Assembly (NCBI RefSeq): GCF_000430645.1
Contig: NZ_AUMK01000003.1
Location: forward strand, 372,001-436,000
Direction: 5' to 3'
Source of the DNA: Aquimarina latercula DSM 2041
GTDB lineage: Bacteria; Bacteroidota; Bacteroidia; Flavobacteriales; Flavobacteriaceae
Length of the DNA stretch: 64,000 bases
Shown here: piece after piece, positions 7,901 through 17,940 of the stretch
Position numbering within the stretch: position 1 is the stretch's first letter
How the letters are laid out: each line of letters starts with the position of its first letter
Notes under the pieces: model-generated
The model's database searches: none
What the model was told of the DNA's origin: nothing
Seen by the model: only the letters and a program-made list of their open reading frames with translations
Made by a program: the position numbers and the translations under genes

Positions 7901-9103
7901 TTATTTATTTTTTTTACTTGTAGTTTTCAGATATGTCAAAATCCCTATAGAAATCGCAGCGCAAACCGAAAAACCTAAGAAAAGAGGCAAAGCAGTGTCC
8001 TCTACAAATTTTCCTATATAAGTACTAATAGGAACCGCCATTATTGTGCTTAAAAAACCGGTAATAGCAGCGGCTATTCCTGCAATATGGCCAACAGGTT
8101 CCATTGCTAATGCTCTTAAATTACCAAATAAAAATCCAATCGAGAAAAATTGCAAGCCAAAGAAAATTAATAGTACTAGTACACTGGGATTAGAATTCCC
8201 ATAAAACAAACCAAGATATAGTAAAGAAATACCAAAGAAGGAGTAGAGTGAAACAGTAACTAACTTTTCCATTCCATACTTTAGTACTAAAGTTCCGTTT
8301 AAAAAAGTGGCCGTACCAATTGAGATTGCTAGTAACGCAAATATATATGGAAATTCATCTTTGAGTCGATATTGTTGTTCGAAAATTTGTTGTGAGCTAC
8401 TTAAATATACCAAAAAAGAACCGACAATAAATCCCGAAATTAAAGTGTATCCGATCGTAGTCTTGTATTTTATTAATTCTCTTAAACCATCTTTAAATAT
8501 AGAAGGAGTAAATTTTATACGATTCGAAACTTCCAAAGTTTCTTTTTGTCTTTTCCAAAACCAGATAGATACAAAACCACTAAATATAAGTTGTATGTAA
8601 AAAATAGCTTGCCAATTATAATGATCTAGTACAAATTTGCCAAGTGCAGGTGCAATAATAGGTACTAAGAGAAAAACTACTGTTATAAAAGACATAATAC
8701 GTGCCATATAATCTCCACTGTAAGTGTCTCTAATCATAGCAATAGCTATTGTTCTTGGTGCGGAGAGTCCTATGCCTTGTAAAATCCTACCCGCTATCAT
8801 AACAGCTAAATTAGTTGCGTTGATACACATAAAACTCGCTATTACAAATAGTAATAAGCCGATATAAACTATTGGTTTTCTTCCTAAGCTGTCTGATATT
8901 GGCCCAAAAATAAGAGGCCCTATACCGAGGCCTAAAAATATCATAGTAATTAATAGTTGATTGTCTGATAGTTCTGTAGTACCAATATTAATACCTATAA
9001 TATCTAATGCTGGTAATAGCGCATCTATTGCTAAAGCAACAATAGACATGAGCGATGCCATTAAGACAATAAATTCTAATTGCGCATATTTTTTAAAAAG
9101 CAT
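7901..9103 (-). CDS. MFS multidrug transporter, Bcr/CflA type
   Basis: A 400-residue inner-membrane protein with about 12 hydrophobic segments. The loop between segments 2 and 3 is GPISDSLGRKPIVYIG, the MFS motif A, and the start (MASLMSIVALAIDALLPAL) matches the Bcr/CflA drug-resistance branch, in which the first helix carries an Asp followed by LP. It would export drugs or metabolites using the proton gradient. It is a single gene with its -7 box only five bases before the start codon. Confidence 0.88.
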   Translation of the reverse strand: MLFKKYAQLEFIVLMASLMSIVALAIDALLPALDIIGINIGTTELSDNQLLITMIFLGLGIGPLIFGPISDSLGRKPIVYIGLLLFVIASFMCINATNLAVMIAGRILQGIGLSAPRTIAIAMIRDTYSGDYMARIMSFITVVFLLVPIIAPALGKFVLDHYNWQAIFYIQLIFSGFVSIWFWKRQKETLEVSNRIKFTPSIFKDGLRELIKYKTTIGYTLISGFIVGSFLVYLSSSQQIFEQQYRLKDEFPYIFALLAISIGTATFLNGTLVLKYGMEKLVTVSLYSFFGISLLYLGLFYGNSNPSVLVLLIFFGLQFFSIGFLFGNLRALAMEPVGHIAGIAAAITGFLSTIMAVPISTYIGKFVEDTALPLFLGFSVCAAISIGILTYLKTTSKKNK

Positions 9104-9107
9104 CCGG

Positions 9108-9115
9108 CAAAAGTA
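9108..9115 (-). promoter_or_regulatory. Promoter -7 element of the MFS gene
   Basis: On the minus strand TACTTTTG fits the Bacteroidota consensus TAnnTTTG. It ends four bases before the ATG, so the transcript is probably leaderless or nearly so. Confidence 0.55.
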
Positions 9116-9221
9116 ATTTATTTAGTGATGTAGTCTCACATTTAATACCGCTATTTAACCTTTATTTAGGAGCATTTTTTCTGTTTTCTAATAAGGTAGA
9201 ATTTATTGTATATTGGTTTGT

Positions 9222-9938
9222 ATGAAATTGTTTAACGCACAACGTAAAAATCTAATGACAGGTAAAGGGATACGAAAATATTTAGTATACGCTGTAGGGG
9301 AGATTATTTTAGTAGTAATTGGTATACTAATCGCAGTGAGTATCAACAATGCTAATGAAATTAGAAAAACCAAAAACAATCTAAATAATATTTTAATAGC
9401 CTATCAAGAAGATTTAAAAATAGACACATTAACGGTAGGTCGTGTTCTGGATTTATTAGAAGCTAGGAAACAAACTTTTGATCAATTTCTAAGCGATACG
9501 GTAACTATCGAAATGTATAAAAAGAATCCGTCTGCTATGGGGTTAGTTTTGAATTACAGTCCATTCGAACTACAACAAAAAGGTATAAGATTACTCGAAA
9601 AGTTCGAAAGCACATCCGAAACTGATAGTCTCGTAACTATGATAGTTGCTAATCACAATGGTTTTGATACTTTATTAAGGGAAACACATATACGAATAGG
9701 TAGTGATGTAACTGACAATATGGATTTTTTAAAATATAATCACCCTTGGATTGGTGATCTGTTACAAGGTAAATTAGAAAATATCGAAATGTATAATTAT
9801 TATATAAGTGATACTTACAAAGCCAGATTGGCTATTCATAATGTACTAGTGTATGGAAATTTAAAACCTATTCTAGATCAATACATGAAAAGTTCAAAAA
9901 CAATTCTAAGTAAAATAGAAGAAAGGATAAAGGATTAG
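9222..9938 (+). CDS. DUF6090-family membrane-anchored protein
   Basis: A 238-residue protein with a single N-terminal membrane segment in the typical context KYLVYAVGEIILVVIGILIAVSINN, the hallmark of the DUF6090 family common in Flavobacteriia. The rest is helical and charged, facing the periplasm if the segment is an uncleaved signal anchor. The chosen ATG is three codons after a possible TTG. A TATTGGTTTG sequence directly before the start may be its -7 box. Function unknown. Confidence 0.75.
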   Translation: MKLFNAQRKNLMTGKGIRKYLVYAVGEIILVVIGILIAVSINNANEIRKTKNNLNNILIAYQEDLKIDTLTVGRVLDLLEARKQTFDQFLSDTVTIEMYKKNPSAMGLVLNYSPFELQQKGIRLLEKFESTSETDSLVTMIVANHNGFDTLLRETHIRIGSDVTDNMDFLKYNHPWIGDLLQGKLENIEMYNYYISDTYKARLAIHNVLVYGNLKPILDQYMKSSKTILSKIEERIKD

Positions 9939-10028
9939 TGGATATTCTATTGTTGAATTGTAGTTTAAAATTCGTAAATTACGGTATAGATTTTGATGTT
10001 AATTTATTGTAAAACAAATAAGTATATT

Positions 10029-10598
10029 ATGAGGGCTGTAGTTTTTTTGTTAATGTTAGGAGGTTTTTTGATAGGGTGTAGTAGTTCAAAAAAAACTGTA
10101 GAGTCGACTACTCAGAGTAAAGCTTTAGAAGCACTGATTGCTAAAAAGTCATTTAATATTCAGTCGGACTGGATGTATCCTTTAGCTACATCTAGTATGA
10201 ATGTTATAGCTAATAGTGGATTGTTACCTCCAGGAAGTACAGTTAATGGGATTAGTTTAATTGGCAACCCCAATCATATAAAATTTCATGGAGATAGTAT
10301 TTCTATGGACTTACCATTTTATGGAGAGCGTCAATTACCTGGTCAGTATACACGTAATGAAGGTGGTATTGTGTTTAATGGAGTTCCTGATAGATATGAG
10401 GTTACAAAAGATGAAAAACGGCAAAGACATATAATTAAATTTACTGTTAAGAATAACAGGGAATCTTATAGAGTTATGGTAACATTATATCCAAACTGGA
10501 CTTCCAATATAAATATTAATAGTAGCCACCGCACATCTATCCGGTACAGAGGAGATGTATCTACTTTGGAAAAAGATAATGGATTGGTTACCAATTAA
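10029..10598 (+). CDS. DUF4251-domain lipoprotein
   Basis: A 189-residue lipoprotein: MRAVVFLLMLGGFLIGCSSS gives a lipobox LIGC, so I prefer this ATG over one 11 codons upstream. After a linker, AKKSFNIQSDWMYPLA leads into a beta-rich domain with DSISMDLPFYGERQLPGQY and GGIVFNG, matching DUF4251 proteins of Bacteroidota. Relatives are uncharacterised envelope lipoproteins. It follows the DUF6090 gene on the same strand after about 90 bases. Confidence 0.75.
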   Translation: MRAVVFLLMLGGFLIGCSSSKKTVESTTQSKALEALIAKKSFNIQSDWMYPLATSSMNVIANSGLLPPGSTVNGISLIGNPNHIKFHGDSISMDLPFYGERQLPGQYTRNEGGIVFNGVPDRYEVTKDEKRQRHIIKFTVKNNRESYRVMVTLYPNWTSNININSSHRTSIRYRGDVSTLEKDNGLVTN

Positions 10599-10668
10599 AT
10601 TATACAGTTTTTAGATAAGGGATTTGGTAATTATTCGAAAGTATTATCGTACTATTGTTTTTTTTGGA

Positions 10669-11514
10669 CTAGATATTAGTTAGTAGCTCCTCTATATCTT
10701 CTTTATATGTTTGATAAAACTCTTCTACATATGGCCTTCTGCTATTATAACCTTGAGCTAAAAGTTCCCTTGACTTATTCAGTGTTTTTTTTATTTCTAA
10801 TGAGTTTTTTCCTAAAGCTTTAAGAGTCTTTGCTTTCCAATACATTAGATCTGCATTTTTATTATATTGGATACCTAGCTCAAATTTCTCTAAAGCTTTT
10901 TCTAGTTCTCCTGTTTCAAAATATGTAATTCCATAATACATAAATGCTCTGCTCTCTATATAATTTATATCTCCAGATTTTGATTCATGATCAAAGAATT
11001 TTTTAAAATACTCTTGAGCTTTAGGGTACTCCTTTTTCATCAAATAAGCGACACCTCTCATAAAATCAATATTTTCAGATTGCGGATAATCTACAAAGTT
11101 GGGAGTTAATGCGTCTAGTTCATCAAAGTCCTTAATTGCATTATCATAATCTCTATAAAAGTATAAGTATAAATATCCCCTATATCCTTGCCAAGATTCT
11201 GGATCCAGCTCTACGGCTTTTTTATACTTCTTCATAGTCTCAGTATTAATACCACGTTTTACTCTGGGAGCACCCATTTCTCTATGAGGATCGGAGAAGG
11301 TGGTGTCTAAAATAATAGCTTCTTGGATATGAAAATGTTCTTCTGGCGTGCCTTGATAATATCCACCTTTTAAGCCTTCTATAAATTGTTTTGCGTATTT
11401 CTGAGAAACCGTCTCAGAAAACTCTTTTTTATATAATTTAGGTGGTTGACTACAAGAACTAATAAATAGTGCTAGACAAAATCCACTAAGGTAAAATATC
11501 TTGAATCTTTCCAT
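10669..11514 (-). CDS. Tetratricopeptide-repeat lipoprotein
   Basis: A 281-residue protein with a lipoprotein signal (LALFISSC) followed by several TPR-like helical pairs, such as YKKAVELDPESWQGYRGYLYLYF, YFKKFFDHES and ALEKFELGIQYN. TPRs mediate protein contacts. Its start lies 29 bases inside the end of the preceding lipoprotein gene on the same strand, so the two are translationally coupled and probably act together at the cell envelope. Partner and process are unknown. Confidence 0.78.
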   Translation of the reverse strand: MERFKIFYLSGFCLALFISSCSQPPKLYKKEFSETVSQKYAKQFIEGLKGGYYQGTPEEHFHIQEAIILDTTFSDPHREMGAPRVKRGINTETMKKYKKAVELDPESWQGYRGYLYLYFYRDYDNAIKDFDELDALTPNFVDYPQSENIDFMRGVAYLMKKEYPKAQEYFKKFFDHESKSGDINYIESRAFMYYGITYFETGELEKALEKFELGIQYNKNADLMYWKAKTLKALGKNSLEIKKTLNKSRELLAQGYNSRRPYVEEFYQTYKEDIEELLTNI

Positions 11515-12613
11515 TGTTTAAAATAAAGGTTATATAAAAGTAAGAATCTCTTTTTTTGTTTCTAATAATACATGGTTTCCATTCTTTTACTTCAGAAAGG
11601 ATATTATATAGGTGCATACTAGTTTCTTCGGGAAACTGTTTTTTATTGTATTCGAAATCAGCAGATTGATCTGTAGTAAATTTACCAGCTTCTCCTTTAC
11701 AATTAATAACAAACCTAAAAGTCAAGTAGCCAGATTGGTCCCTTAGCTTGTTAATATCTAGTTTACTAAAGATCAATCTTTTTAAACTCCCTTTTCCACC
11801 AATAAATCCAGCTCTATCATTTCCTCCATTATAATAATCTGCTATGAATTCTTGATCAGTACATAGTTCTAACTCTTTATCTTTATCTATGGTTTTATTA
11901 AAATCAATATAACCAACACGCTTTATGTTGTGTTTAGAAAGAACGTTAAATTCTGAAGGTAATAATTGCTCTACCAAAACTCTTTCCATCTTAAAAGCAT
12001 CCGTTGTTAATGTGGAGGAATACAGGCCTAAATCCTGAACGTAAATATTACGAGAGTGAAAATTTGTAACGCTTTTTTGGTTTTCTCCATATACGGTAGT
12101 ATCTATAATATTCAATGCAATAATTTTAGCAGGTTTTGAAGCTATAATAGTATCTTTGACCATAGTGATGGTTTTGCTCATATCAACATATCGGGACTTT
12201 TCATTCACAAGTTTTGACCTATAGTGGACAGTGTCTTTATCAAAAGTGAGGTAGAAATTCTTGTTTTGTTCCGGATATACAGCTGTAAGTGTATCTTTAC
12301 CATAAATACGTTCTGCACTAACTTCTATCATGTGATTTCCTTGAATATTAAATTGGTTAGAAGATTGCATTTTAAAAGAAGGACCGTATATTTCTCGGCT
12401 ATAGGTACTATCGTTAATTTTTTTGGTTACAGAGTAGTCAATATATGTTCTTACGTTTTGTTGATCTTTTAAATATAAATTTCTATAATATTTATTTACG
12501 ACACCCATATTTTCAACTCCTTTCGGAATAAAAAAACGTTCATTAGTAAGTGAAGTTTTATTACAAGAATAACATATAACGCATAATAACAGCAATAAAA
12601 GCTTTTGGTACAT
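11486..12613 (-). CDS. Lipoprotein with TonB C-terminal-like end
   Basis: A 375-residue protein with a lipoprotein signal ending CVICYSC. The first 250 residues are beta-rich and unrecognised. The last 90 residues (YLTFRFVINCKGEAGKF, then LSEVKEWKPCI and FYITFILNNGKIQDILP) follow the pattern of TonB/TonB-like C-terminal domains seen in many Bacteroidota proteins. It overlaps the downstream TPR lipoprotein gene, suggesting a two-gene envelope unit. Energy coupling is unlikely because there is no TonB-type N-terminal anchor. Confidence 0.6.
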   Translation of the reverse strand: MYQKLLLLLLCVICYSCNKTSLTNERFFIPKGVENMGVVNKYYRNLYLKDQQNVRTYIDYSVTKKINDSTYSREIYGPSFKMQSSNQFNIQGNHMIEVSAERIYGKDTLTAVYPEQNKNFYLTFDKDTVHYRSKLVNEKSRYVDMSKTITMVKDTIIASKPAKIIALNIIDTTVYGENQKSVTNFHSRNIYVQDLGLYSSTLTTDAFKMERVLVEQLLPSEFNVLSKHNIKRVGYIDFNKTIDKDKELELCTDQEFIADYYNGGNDRAGFIGGKGSLKRLIFSKLDINKLRDQSGYLTFRFVINCKGEAGKFTTDQSADFEYNKKQFPEETSMHLYNILSEVKEWKPCIIRNKKRDSYFYITFILNNGKIQDILP

Positions 12614-12652
12614 TGAATTGGTATTGGTTGATGACTAAAGGTAGGTCTAATT

Positions 12653-13552
12653 TTATGAATACAAAATTAAAAATACACCAATCATAATACCGAATAAAGG
12701 GATTAGTTTTTTTCTCTTATTTTTTTCTTTAAAGACAATACCGCCAATAACAACAGCGATTAGTATTTGGCTTCTTTTTATAGCGGATAATAACATGATC
12801 AACGCCTCTGGATCTTGTAATGCTTTAAAATAAAAATAATCTGCTGCTTGTAGCAATATTCCAACAGCTACAATAGTCCATCGAAAAGTGAATTTCTTTC
12901 GTTTTTCTGAATTATTAAACCAAGTAAAGGATAAAATTACCAATAAAATTATAACAGTATAAAAACAAAACCAAAACTGTAAAGTTTGAGGTGTTAGTAT
13001 TAAATCCTGAATTAAAAATTTATCATACAAACCACTAGAAGCTCCTAGAAATGTAGCACCAATAATGGCAAAAATCCATTTATTTCGTTTAAAATTAATC
13101 CCTTCCTTTTTACCTATTTTAGAATATAAGATTACTGAAAATATAATTAGAAAGAAACCAATCCATTGCAAGAAATTTGGGCGCTCTTGATAAATTAGAA
13201 TGGCTCCTATGAAAGTAAAAAAAGGTCCAGCAGAACGTATTGGAGTAACGATGGTGATAGGTAGGTGTTTTAAAGCTTGATATGCCAGAATCCAGGAAGA
13301 AGCCATAATCATGGATTTTATAAAAATAAAACCATGGGTTTGCCAAGGAATGCTATTAATATAAAAGCCTATCTGTTTCGTGAAATTTGGATAAAACTGT
13401 GAACCAATAAAAAAAGGTAATAACACTAAAAAACCAGATCCAATGGTACCAAGAAGCACTGGAAAAACCTCATTTCCTTGTACTGCGTGTTTTTTACATA
13501 AGTTGTGTAAACCTAAAAATAGTGCCGCTAATAAACCTAAATACATCCACAT
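12653..13552 (-). CDS. EamA/DMT-family transporter
   Basis: A 299-residue inner-membrane protein with ten hydrophobic segments arranged as two EamA repeats. Signature stretches are SSWILAYQALKHLPITIVTPIRS (end of helix 3 to helix 4) and GPFFTFIGAILIYQERPNFLQWIGFFLI in the first half. The second half has the matching YFYFKALQDPEALIMLLSAIKRSQILIAV. DMT carriers move small metabolites or drugs; the substrate cannot be read from the sequence. Confidence 0.85.
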   Translation of the reverse strand: MWMYLGLLAALFLGLHNLCKKHAVQGNEVFPVLLGTIGSGFLVLLPFFIGSQFYPNFTKQIGFYINSIPWQTHGFIFIKSMIMASSWILAYQALKHLPITIVTPIRSAGPFFTFIGAILIYQERPNFLQWIGFFLIIFSVILYSKIGKKEGINFKRNKWIFAIIGATFLGASSGLYDKFLIQDLILTPQTLQFWFCFYTVIILLVILSFTWFNNSEKRKKFTFRWTIVAVGILLQAADYFYFKALQDPEALIMLLSAIKRSQILIAVVIGGIVFKEKNKRKKLIPLFGIMIGVFLILYS

Positions 13553-13772
13553 GCCGCGAATATAAGTTATTAGTAAATTTATGAATAATTAGGTTTATAT
13601 ATTTCAAATTCCTTTGATTAATACTAAGAATTATTTCCTTTCATTTTTATTCTTTTTTCGATAAAATCGAAAAATACCATTAAACGACAATCGTTAAAAT
13701 AACTGTAGGAATTATACTTCTGTTATTTTTTATATAACATAATTATGAATATTGTATTTTTTTAAGAATTAT

Positions 13773-13805
13773 TTTGATATTTATTTAATTTAATGAATAT
13801 ATTTG
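13773..13805 (+). promoter_or_regulatory. Promoter of the secreted esterase gene
   Basis: A -33 TTTG (13773-13776) and a -7 TATATTTG (13798-13805) are separated by 21 bp, a good Bacteroidota sigma-ABfr promoter. The mRNA leader would be about 70 bases. The rest of the 330-bp divergent gap shows no gene. Confidence 0.75.
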
Positions 13806-13882
13806 CGGCATCAAACCAATTTATTATTCACGCATAATACTTTTTAACTATTTAACACAAATCAATTAATTAAAACCTTACA

Positions 13883-16084
13883 ATGAAAACTCAACTAAGC
13901 TTTACAAAAAGAACGTTATGGCTATTAGTCATAACAATTATGACTACTATTGCACTACAAGCACAGCAAGTCATTAATGCTACATTACAAAATGACGGTA
14001 GAACCAGACAATATCGTTTGTATATTCCTGCGAGCTATGATGCCAATCAACCTGCTCCTTTAATTTTAAATTTCCATGGTTTTACTAATAACATTGATAC
14101 TCAGTACAATCAAAGTGATTTTAGACAATTAGCCGAGGATAATCAATTCATTTTTGTCACTCCTCAAGGTTTAGGAGGCTTTTTCTCTGGATGGGCTATT
14201 AATAATAACTTTGGTGGTAATGAGGATGATTTAGGATTCTCAGATGCCTTGATTGATGTAATTCAGCAAGATTATAATATCAATGAAAAGCGAATTTATG
14301 CTACAGGATTCTCCAATGGAGGATTTTTTAGTTACAGACTTGCTTGCGAATTAAGTCCTAGGATCGCAGCTGTTGCTTCGGTTGCAGGAAGTATGACTAG
14401 AAGCTGGATTACCAATAATCAATGTCAACCACAACATCCAACTGCAGTATTACAAATTACGGGAACGAATGATAATGTAATTTCTATAAATGGTAACGGA
14501 ACGAATGAACCAATACAGGATGTTATGGAATATTGGTCTGCAGTTAATAATGGAGATAGTACACCAGATGTGATTCAATTAGGAGGAGGATCTACTCGTT
14601 CTATCTGGGATAACGGTGATAATGGGGTAACGGCAGAATTTATTAGAGTCCAAGGAAAAGGACATAGCTGGAACGGTGGAAACGTAAATACATCTCAAGA
14701 AATTTGGGATTTCTTTTCTAGATTTGATATTGATGGAGCAATTGATGGTACGCCACCACCTCCGCCTAATGATACCTGTTCTGGTGATGTAACTTCTTTT
14801 CCGTTCAACGAAAGTTTTGAAAGTAATTTTGGCGAGTGGAGTAATGCTACTTCTGGAGATGATATCAACTTTACTAGAAATTCAGGAGGAACTCCTTCAA
14901 ATCAAACGGGGCCAAGTAGTGCTACTGATGGAAGTACTTATATCTACGTAGAAGCCTCTGGTAATGGTACAGGTTTTCCTAATAAAAGAGCAATACTAAA
15001 TTCACCTTGTTTGAACTTTACTAATGTAGATTCTCCAACCCTTAATTTTGAATATCATATGTTTGGTAGTCAAATTAATAGCTTAACAGTAGAAGCAAGA
15101 ACAAACAATACTGGAAATTGGTTACCAATATTTAGTAGATCAGGAGATCAAGGTAATATATGGAACGAAACAAGTATAGATCTAACGAGTTATGCAGGTA
15201 ATCCAAGTGTACAATTACGTTTTAATGTATTGACAGGAACTGGCGCTAGTGGATGGCAAAGTGATATTGCTATTGATGCTGTAAGTATCCAAAATGGTAC
15301 AGGAAATCCAAATCCAACCTGTGATAGTATTGACTTTAATGACTTTGCAATCACCTCTTTTTCTAACCAAGATAGTGCAGGAAATTTCGCTATACAGAAT
15401 GGAGGAGGAGCTTTATCATTAACTAACAATACTTGGAAATATATTGGTCTTAATTATACCGTTACTGCAAATACAGTAATCGAATTTGATTTTAGCAGCG
15501 CATCGCAAGGAGAGATTCATGCAGTAGGTTTTGAAGATAATAATTCACTAACATCCTCACGTTATTTTAAGGTACACGGTACTCAAAACTATGGAGTAAC
15601 GAATTTTGATAATTATTCTTCTGGTACAACTACTTATGTAATTCCTGTTGGGAATTTTTATACCGGAGCTATGGATAGATTGGTGTTTATCAATGATAAT
15701 GATGCAGGATCAGGAAATAATTCTATCTTCTCTAACGTAAAAATATATGAAGGGTCTTGTAACGGTTTATCTGCAACAGAAGTAATTGCTAATTTAGATG
15801 ATAAAAGACCAATTATGGGAACTGATAAAGAAGGTATCGAAGCAATAAAAATGTCTCCGAATCCAACATCTGATCAGTTCTCTCTTCAGTTAAGTTCTCA
15901 AAGTACCGAAGATGCTATTGTGCATATATATAATACATTGGGGCAGAAAAAGTATGAAGCTTTATTAACCCCAGGAATCAATAATTTCTCTGCGCGTAGT
16001 TTGTCGCTTAGTTCTGGAGTTTATATTGTAAAAATTAAATCAAAGGGTAGCGAAGAGATTACTCAAAAATTAATTGTTAGATAA
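13883..16084 (+). CDS. Secreted PHB-depolymerase-like esterase with type IX sorting domain
   Basis: A 733-residue modular secreted enzyme. A Sec signal ends at about residue 28 (IALQAQ). The alpha/beta-hydrolase domain (about 35-290) resembles LpqC/poly(3-hydroxybutyrate) depolymerases and feruloyl esterases: oxyanion FHGFTNN, nucleophile Ser144 in TGFSNGGFFS and a late GKGHSWNGG with the catalytic His. After a PPPPPN linker comes a MAM/jelly-roll-like domain (about 310-475), then a second beta domain. The last 75 residues (SPNPTSDQFSLQL, then YNTLGQK and GVYIVKI) form a type IX secretion sorting domain. Likely substrates are polyesters or acetyl/feruloyl groups on polysaccharides; the sequence does not choose between them. 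Confidence 0.88.
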   Translation: MKTQLSFTKRTLWLLVITIMTTIALQAQQVINATLQNDGRTRQYRLYIPASYDANQPAPLILNFHGFTNNIDTQYNQSDFRQLAEDNQFIFVTPQGLGGFFSGWAINNNFGGNEDDLGFSDALIDVIQQDYNINEKRIYATGFSNGGFFSYRLACELSPRIAAVASVAGSMTRSWITNNQCQPQHPTAVLQITGTNDNVISINGNGTNEPIQDVMEYWSAVNNGDSTPDVIQLGGGSTRSIWDNGDNGVTAEFIRVQGKGHSWNGGNVNTSQEIWDFFSRFDIDGAIDGTPPPPPNDTCSGDVTSFPFNESFESNFGEWSNATSGDDINFTRNSGGTPSNQTGPSSATDGSTYIYVEASGNGTGFPNKRAILNSPCLNFTNVDSPTLNFEYHMFGSQINSLTVEARTNNTGNWLPIFSRSGDQGNIWNETSIDLTSYAGNPSVQLRFNVLTGTGASGWQSDIAIDAVSIQNGTGNPNPTCDSIDFNDFAITSFSNQDSAGNFAIQNGGGALSLTNNTWKYIGLNYTVTANTVIEFDFSSASQGEIHAVGFEDNNSLTSSRYFKVHGTQNYGVTNFDNYSSGTTTYVIPVGNFYTGAMDRLVFINDNDAGSGNNSIFSNVKIYEGSCNGLSATEVIANLDDKRPIMGTDKEGIEAIKMSPNPTSDQFSLQLSSQSTEDAIVHIYNTLGQKKYEALLTPGINNFSARSLSLSSGVYIVKIKSKGSEEITQKLIVR

Positions 16085-16117
16085 TTCATAACAAACTATC
16101 AAACTAATAATTTACAA

Positions 16118-16158
16118 AAGATGCTTCAGTAATTAATACTGAAGCATCTTTTCTTTTT
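16118..16158 (+). terminator. Intrinsic terminator after the esterase gene
   Basis: Perfect 14-bp arms (AAGATGCTTCAGTA and TACTGAAGCATCTT) with a 5-base loop, followed by a T-rich tail. Confidence 0.9.
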
Positions 16159-16215
16159 ATACTTTGTGAAATTTTTGAGTAAGTAAGATTGTTAATAATC
16201 TGAAATAACATTTCT

Positions 16216-16223
16216 TATATTTG
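16216..16223 (+). promoter_or_regulatory. Promoter -7 element of the membrane AraC gene
   Basis: TATATTTG lies 19 bases before the TTG start codon of the regulator, the expected place for its transcription start. Confidence 0.6.
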
Positions 16224-16242
16224 TTATACTAACAGTCATCAT

Positions 16243-17301
16243 TTGGAATTCAGTAAAAATTTATTGTTTTTTTTTAGTGCTTTAGGAGCCTTTAACGGAC
16301 TCTTTCTTAGTCTTTATTTTGGGTTTCTAGTTAAGAATAGGAGCAGAGCCACTCTTTTTTTAGCAGCTCTTTTATTTGTAATAAGTGTTCGTGTTACTAA
16401 ATCAGTTTTCTTAACGTTTTATCCAGGTACATCTTCTGTATTCGTTAGTATAGGTTTAACAGCCTGTTTTTTAATTGGCCCATTTTTATATCTATATACC
16501 AAAATTGCTATAAACCCTCACAAAGTTCATAAATGGAATTGGTTATTTCATATTGTTCTGATACTTATATTTATGATTATCATTAGTATTGAATATCCCT
16601 ATAGAGAATACAAACACTTGTGGTGGCTTAGTCCACCAAGAATATTTGGTTCCCTTTTATTTATCCAATGGACAACCTATACAATCGCAGCTATATATCA
16701 ATCTAGGAATAGGTTTAGGAAACTTTGGAGTAAAACAGAGAAGATTACTACGCTAGATTTTTGGATCATTAATATCGTTACAGGTGGTTTTATTATTTGG
16801 TTAGCATATAATACCACAACATATACTTCTTATATTGTTGGAGCACTGTCATTTTCATTTACCTTTTACATTACTTTGGTTATTTGGATTATAAAACGAA
16901 GAAATAGTACACTTACGTTTCTTACACCTATAGTAAAATATGCTAATAAAAAGATAGACCAGGAAAAGGCATCTTCTATTGCCGATAGATTAAATATCTT
17001 GTTTGAAAAAGATGAAATACATCGTGACCCTAATCTAAAGTTATCTGATGTTGCTAGTAAGCTAGATATAAAACCGCACGAACTATCTCAGTACCTTAAT
17101 GATAATCTTGGCTTAAGTTTTTCTAATTATATAAACAACTATCGCATAAAAATTGCTACAGAACTAATTCAAACAAATACACTACTTACTTTAGAAGCAA
17201 TTGGTAATGAATGCGGTTTTAAATCGAACTCTACTTTTTATACCGCTTTTAAAAAACAAGAAGGAATGACACCATCTCAGTTTAAAAAATCGTGTAAATG
17301 A
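16243..17301 (+). CDS. Membrane-bound AraC-family regulator
   Basis: A 352-residue protein. About 210 N-terminal residues form seven hydrophobic segments, beginning LLFFFSALGAFNGLFLSLYFGFL. The C-terminal 100 residues are an AraC/XylS DNA-binding domain with two helix-turn-helices: LKLSDVASKLDIKPHELSQYLN, then LEAIGNECGFKSNSTFYTAFKKQEGMTPSQFKK. The start is TTG because no ATG lies near the first membrane helix. Such 7TM-AraC proteins, common in Bacteroidota, sense signals at the inner membrane. The NTF2-like gene downstream is a possible target. Confidence 0.85.
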   Translation: MEFSKNLLFFFSALGAFNGLFLSLYFGFLVKNRSRATLFLAALLFVISVRVTKSVFLTFYPGTSSVFVSIGLTACFLIGPFLYLYTKIAINPHKVHKWNWLFHIVLILIFMIIISIEYPYREYKHLWWLSPPRIFGSLLFIQWTTYTIAAIYQSRNRFRKLWSKTEKITTLDFWIINIVTGGFIIWLAYNTTTYTSYIVGALSFSFTFYITLVIWIIKRRNSTLTFLTPIVKYANKKIDQEKASSIADRLNILFEKDEIHRDPNLKLSDVASKLDIKPHELSQYLNDNLGLSFSNYINNYRIKIATELIQTNTLLTLEAIGNECGFKSNSTFYTAFKKQEGMTPSQFKKSCK

Positions 17302-17417
17302 TATGTGTATTTTTCTGCGGAATTATAAATCCGTAGAACATCAACTCGTTTTGTATAATGATTTTTGAAGTTTTCAAATAGATTAGCATACTAAATCAAT
17401 CTTTTAAAAATCGAACA

Positions 17418-17831
17418 ATGAAAAAATTATTGCTATTATCTGTATGTTTAATTAGTTTTTACATAACCTCTGGGCAATCAGACAAAGATCAAATCACTGA
17501 AACTCTTCTACATTATATAGAAGGAACCGCAAATGGAGCACCAGAAAGAATAAAAAAAGCCTTTCATAAAGATTTAAATTTATATTCAATATCTAATGAT
17601 ACTTTGAGTATTAGATCTGGTAAGAAGTATATTAGTTATTTTAAAGAAGGTCAAAAACGGGAAAGAGTTGGTAAGATAGTTTCAATAGATGTTGTAAATG
17701 ATGCAGCTATTGCAAAAGTAGAAATCGATGTACCAACTAGAAAAAGGCTATATACCGATTATATGATGTTACTAAAGGTAAAGGGTACTTGGAAAATTAT
17801 CCATAAATCATATACTCATATTAATTACTAA
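17418..17831 (+). CDS. Exported NTF2-like (lumazine-binding-like) protein
   Basis: A 137-residue protein with a Sec signal (MKKLLLLSVCLISFYITSGQ). The mature part folds as an NTF2/SnoaL-like cone: ITETLLHYIEGTANGAPERIKKAFH at the start, YISYFKEGQ, and the closing MMLLKVKGTWKIIHKSYTH. It fits the putative lumazine-binding family. Such proteins bind small molecules in a pocket; no catalytic residues can be assigned. The C-terminal domain of the protein encoded from 42123 is a relative. Confidence 0.75.
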   Translation: MKKLLLLSVCLISFYITSGQSDKDQITETLLHYIEGTANGAPERIKKAFHKDLNLYSISNDTLSIRSGKKYISYFKEGQKRERVGKIVSIDVVNDAAIAKVEIDVPTRKRLYTDYMMLLKVKGTWKIIHKSYTHINY

Positions 17832-17940
17832 GCAGGCCTTAGTCATGTAACTGTATCTCTATAGTTTGATGGTTGTTTTGTTTTATGTCTCCAAGTATAT
17901 TATTATATAAATACGATCCAATTATTAATTAAATCAAATC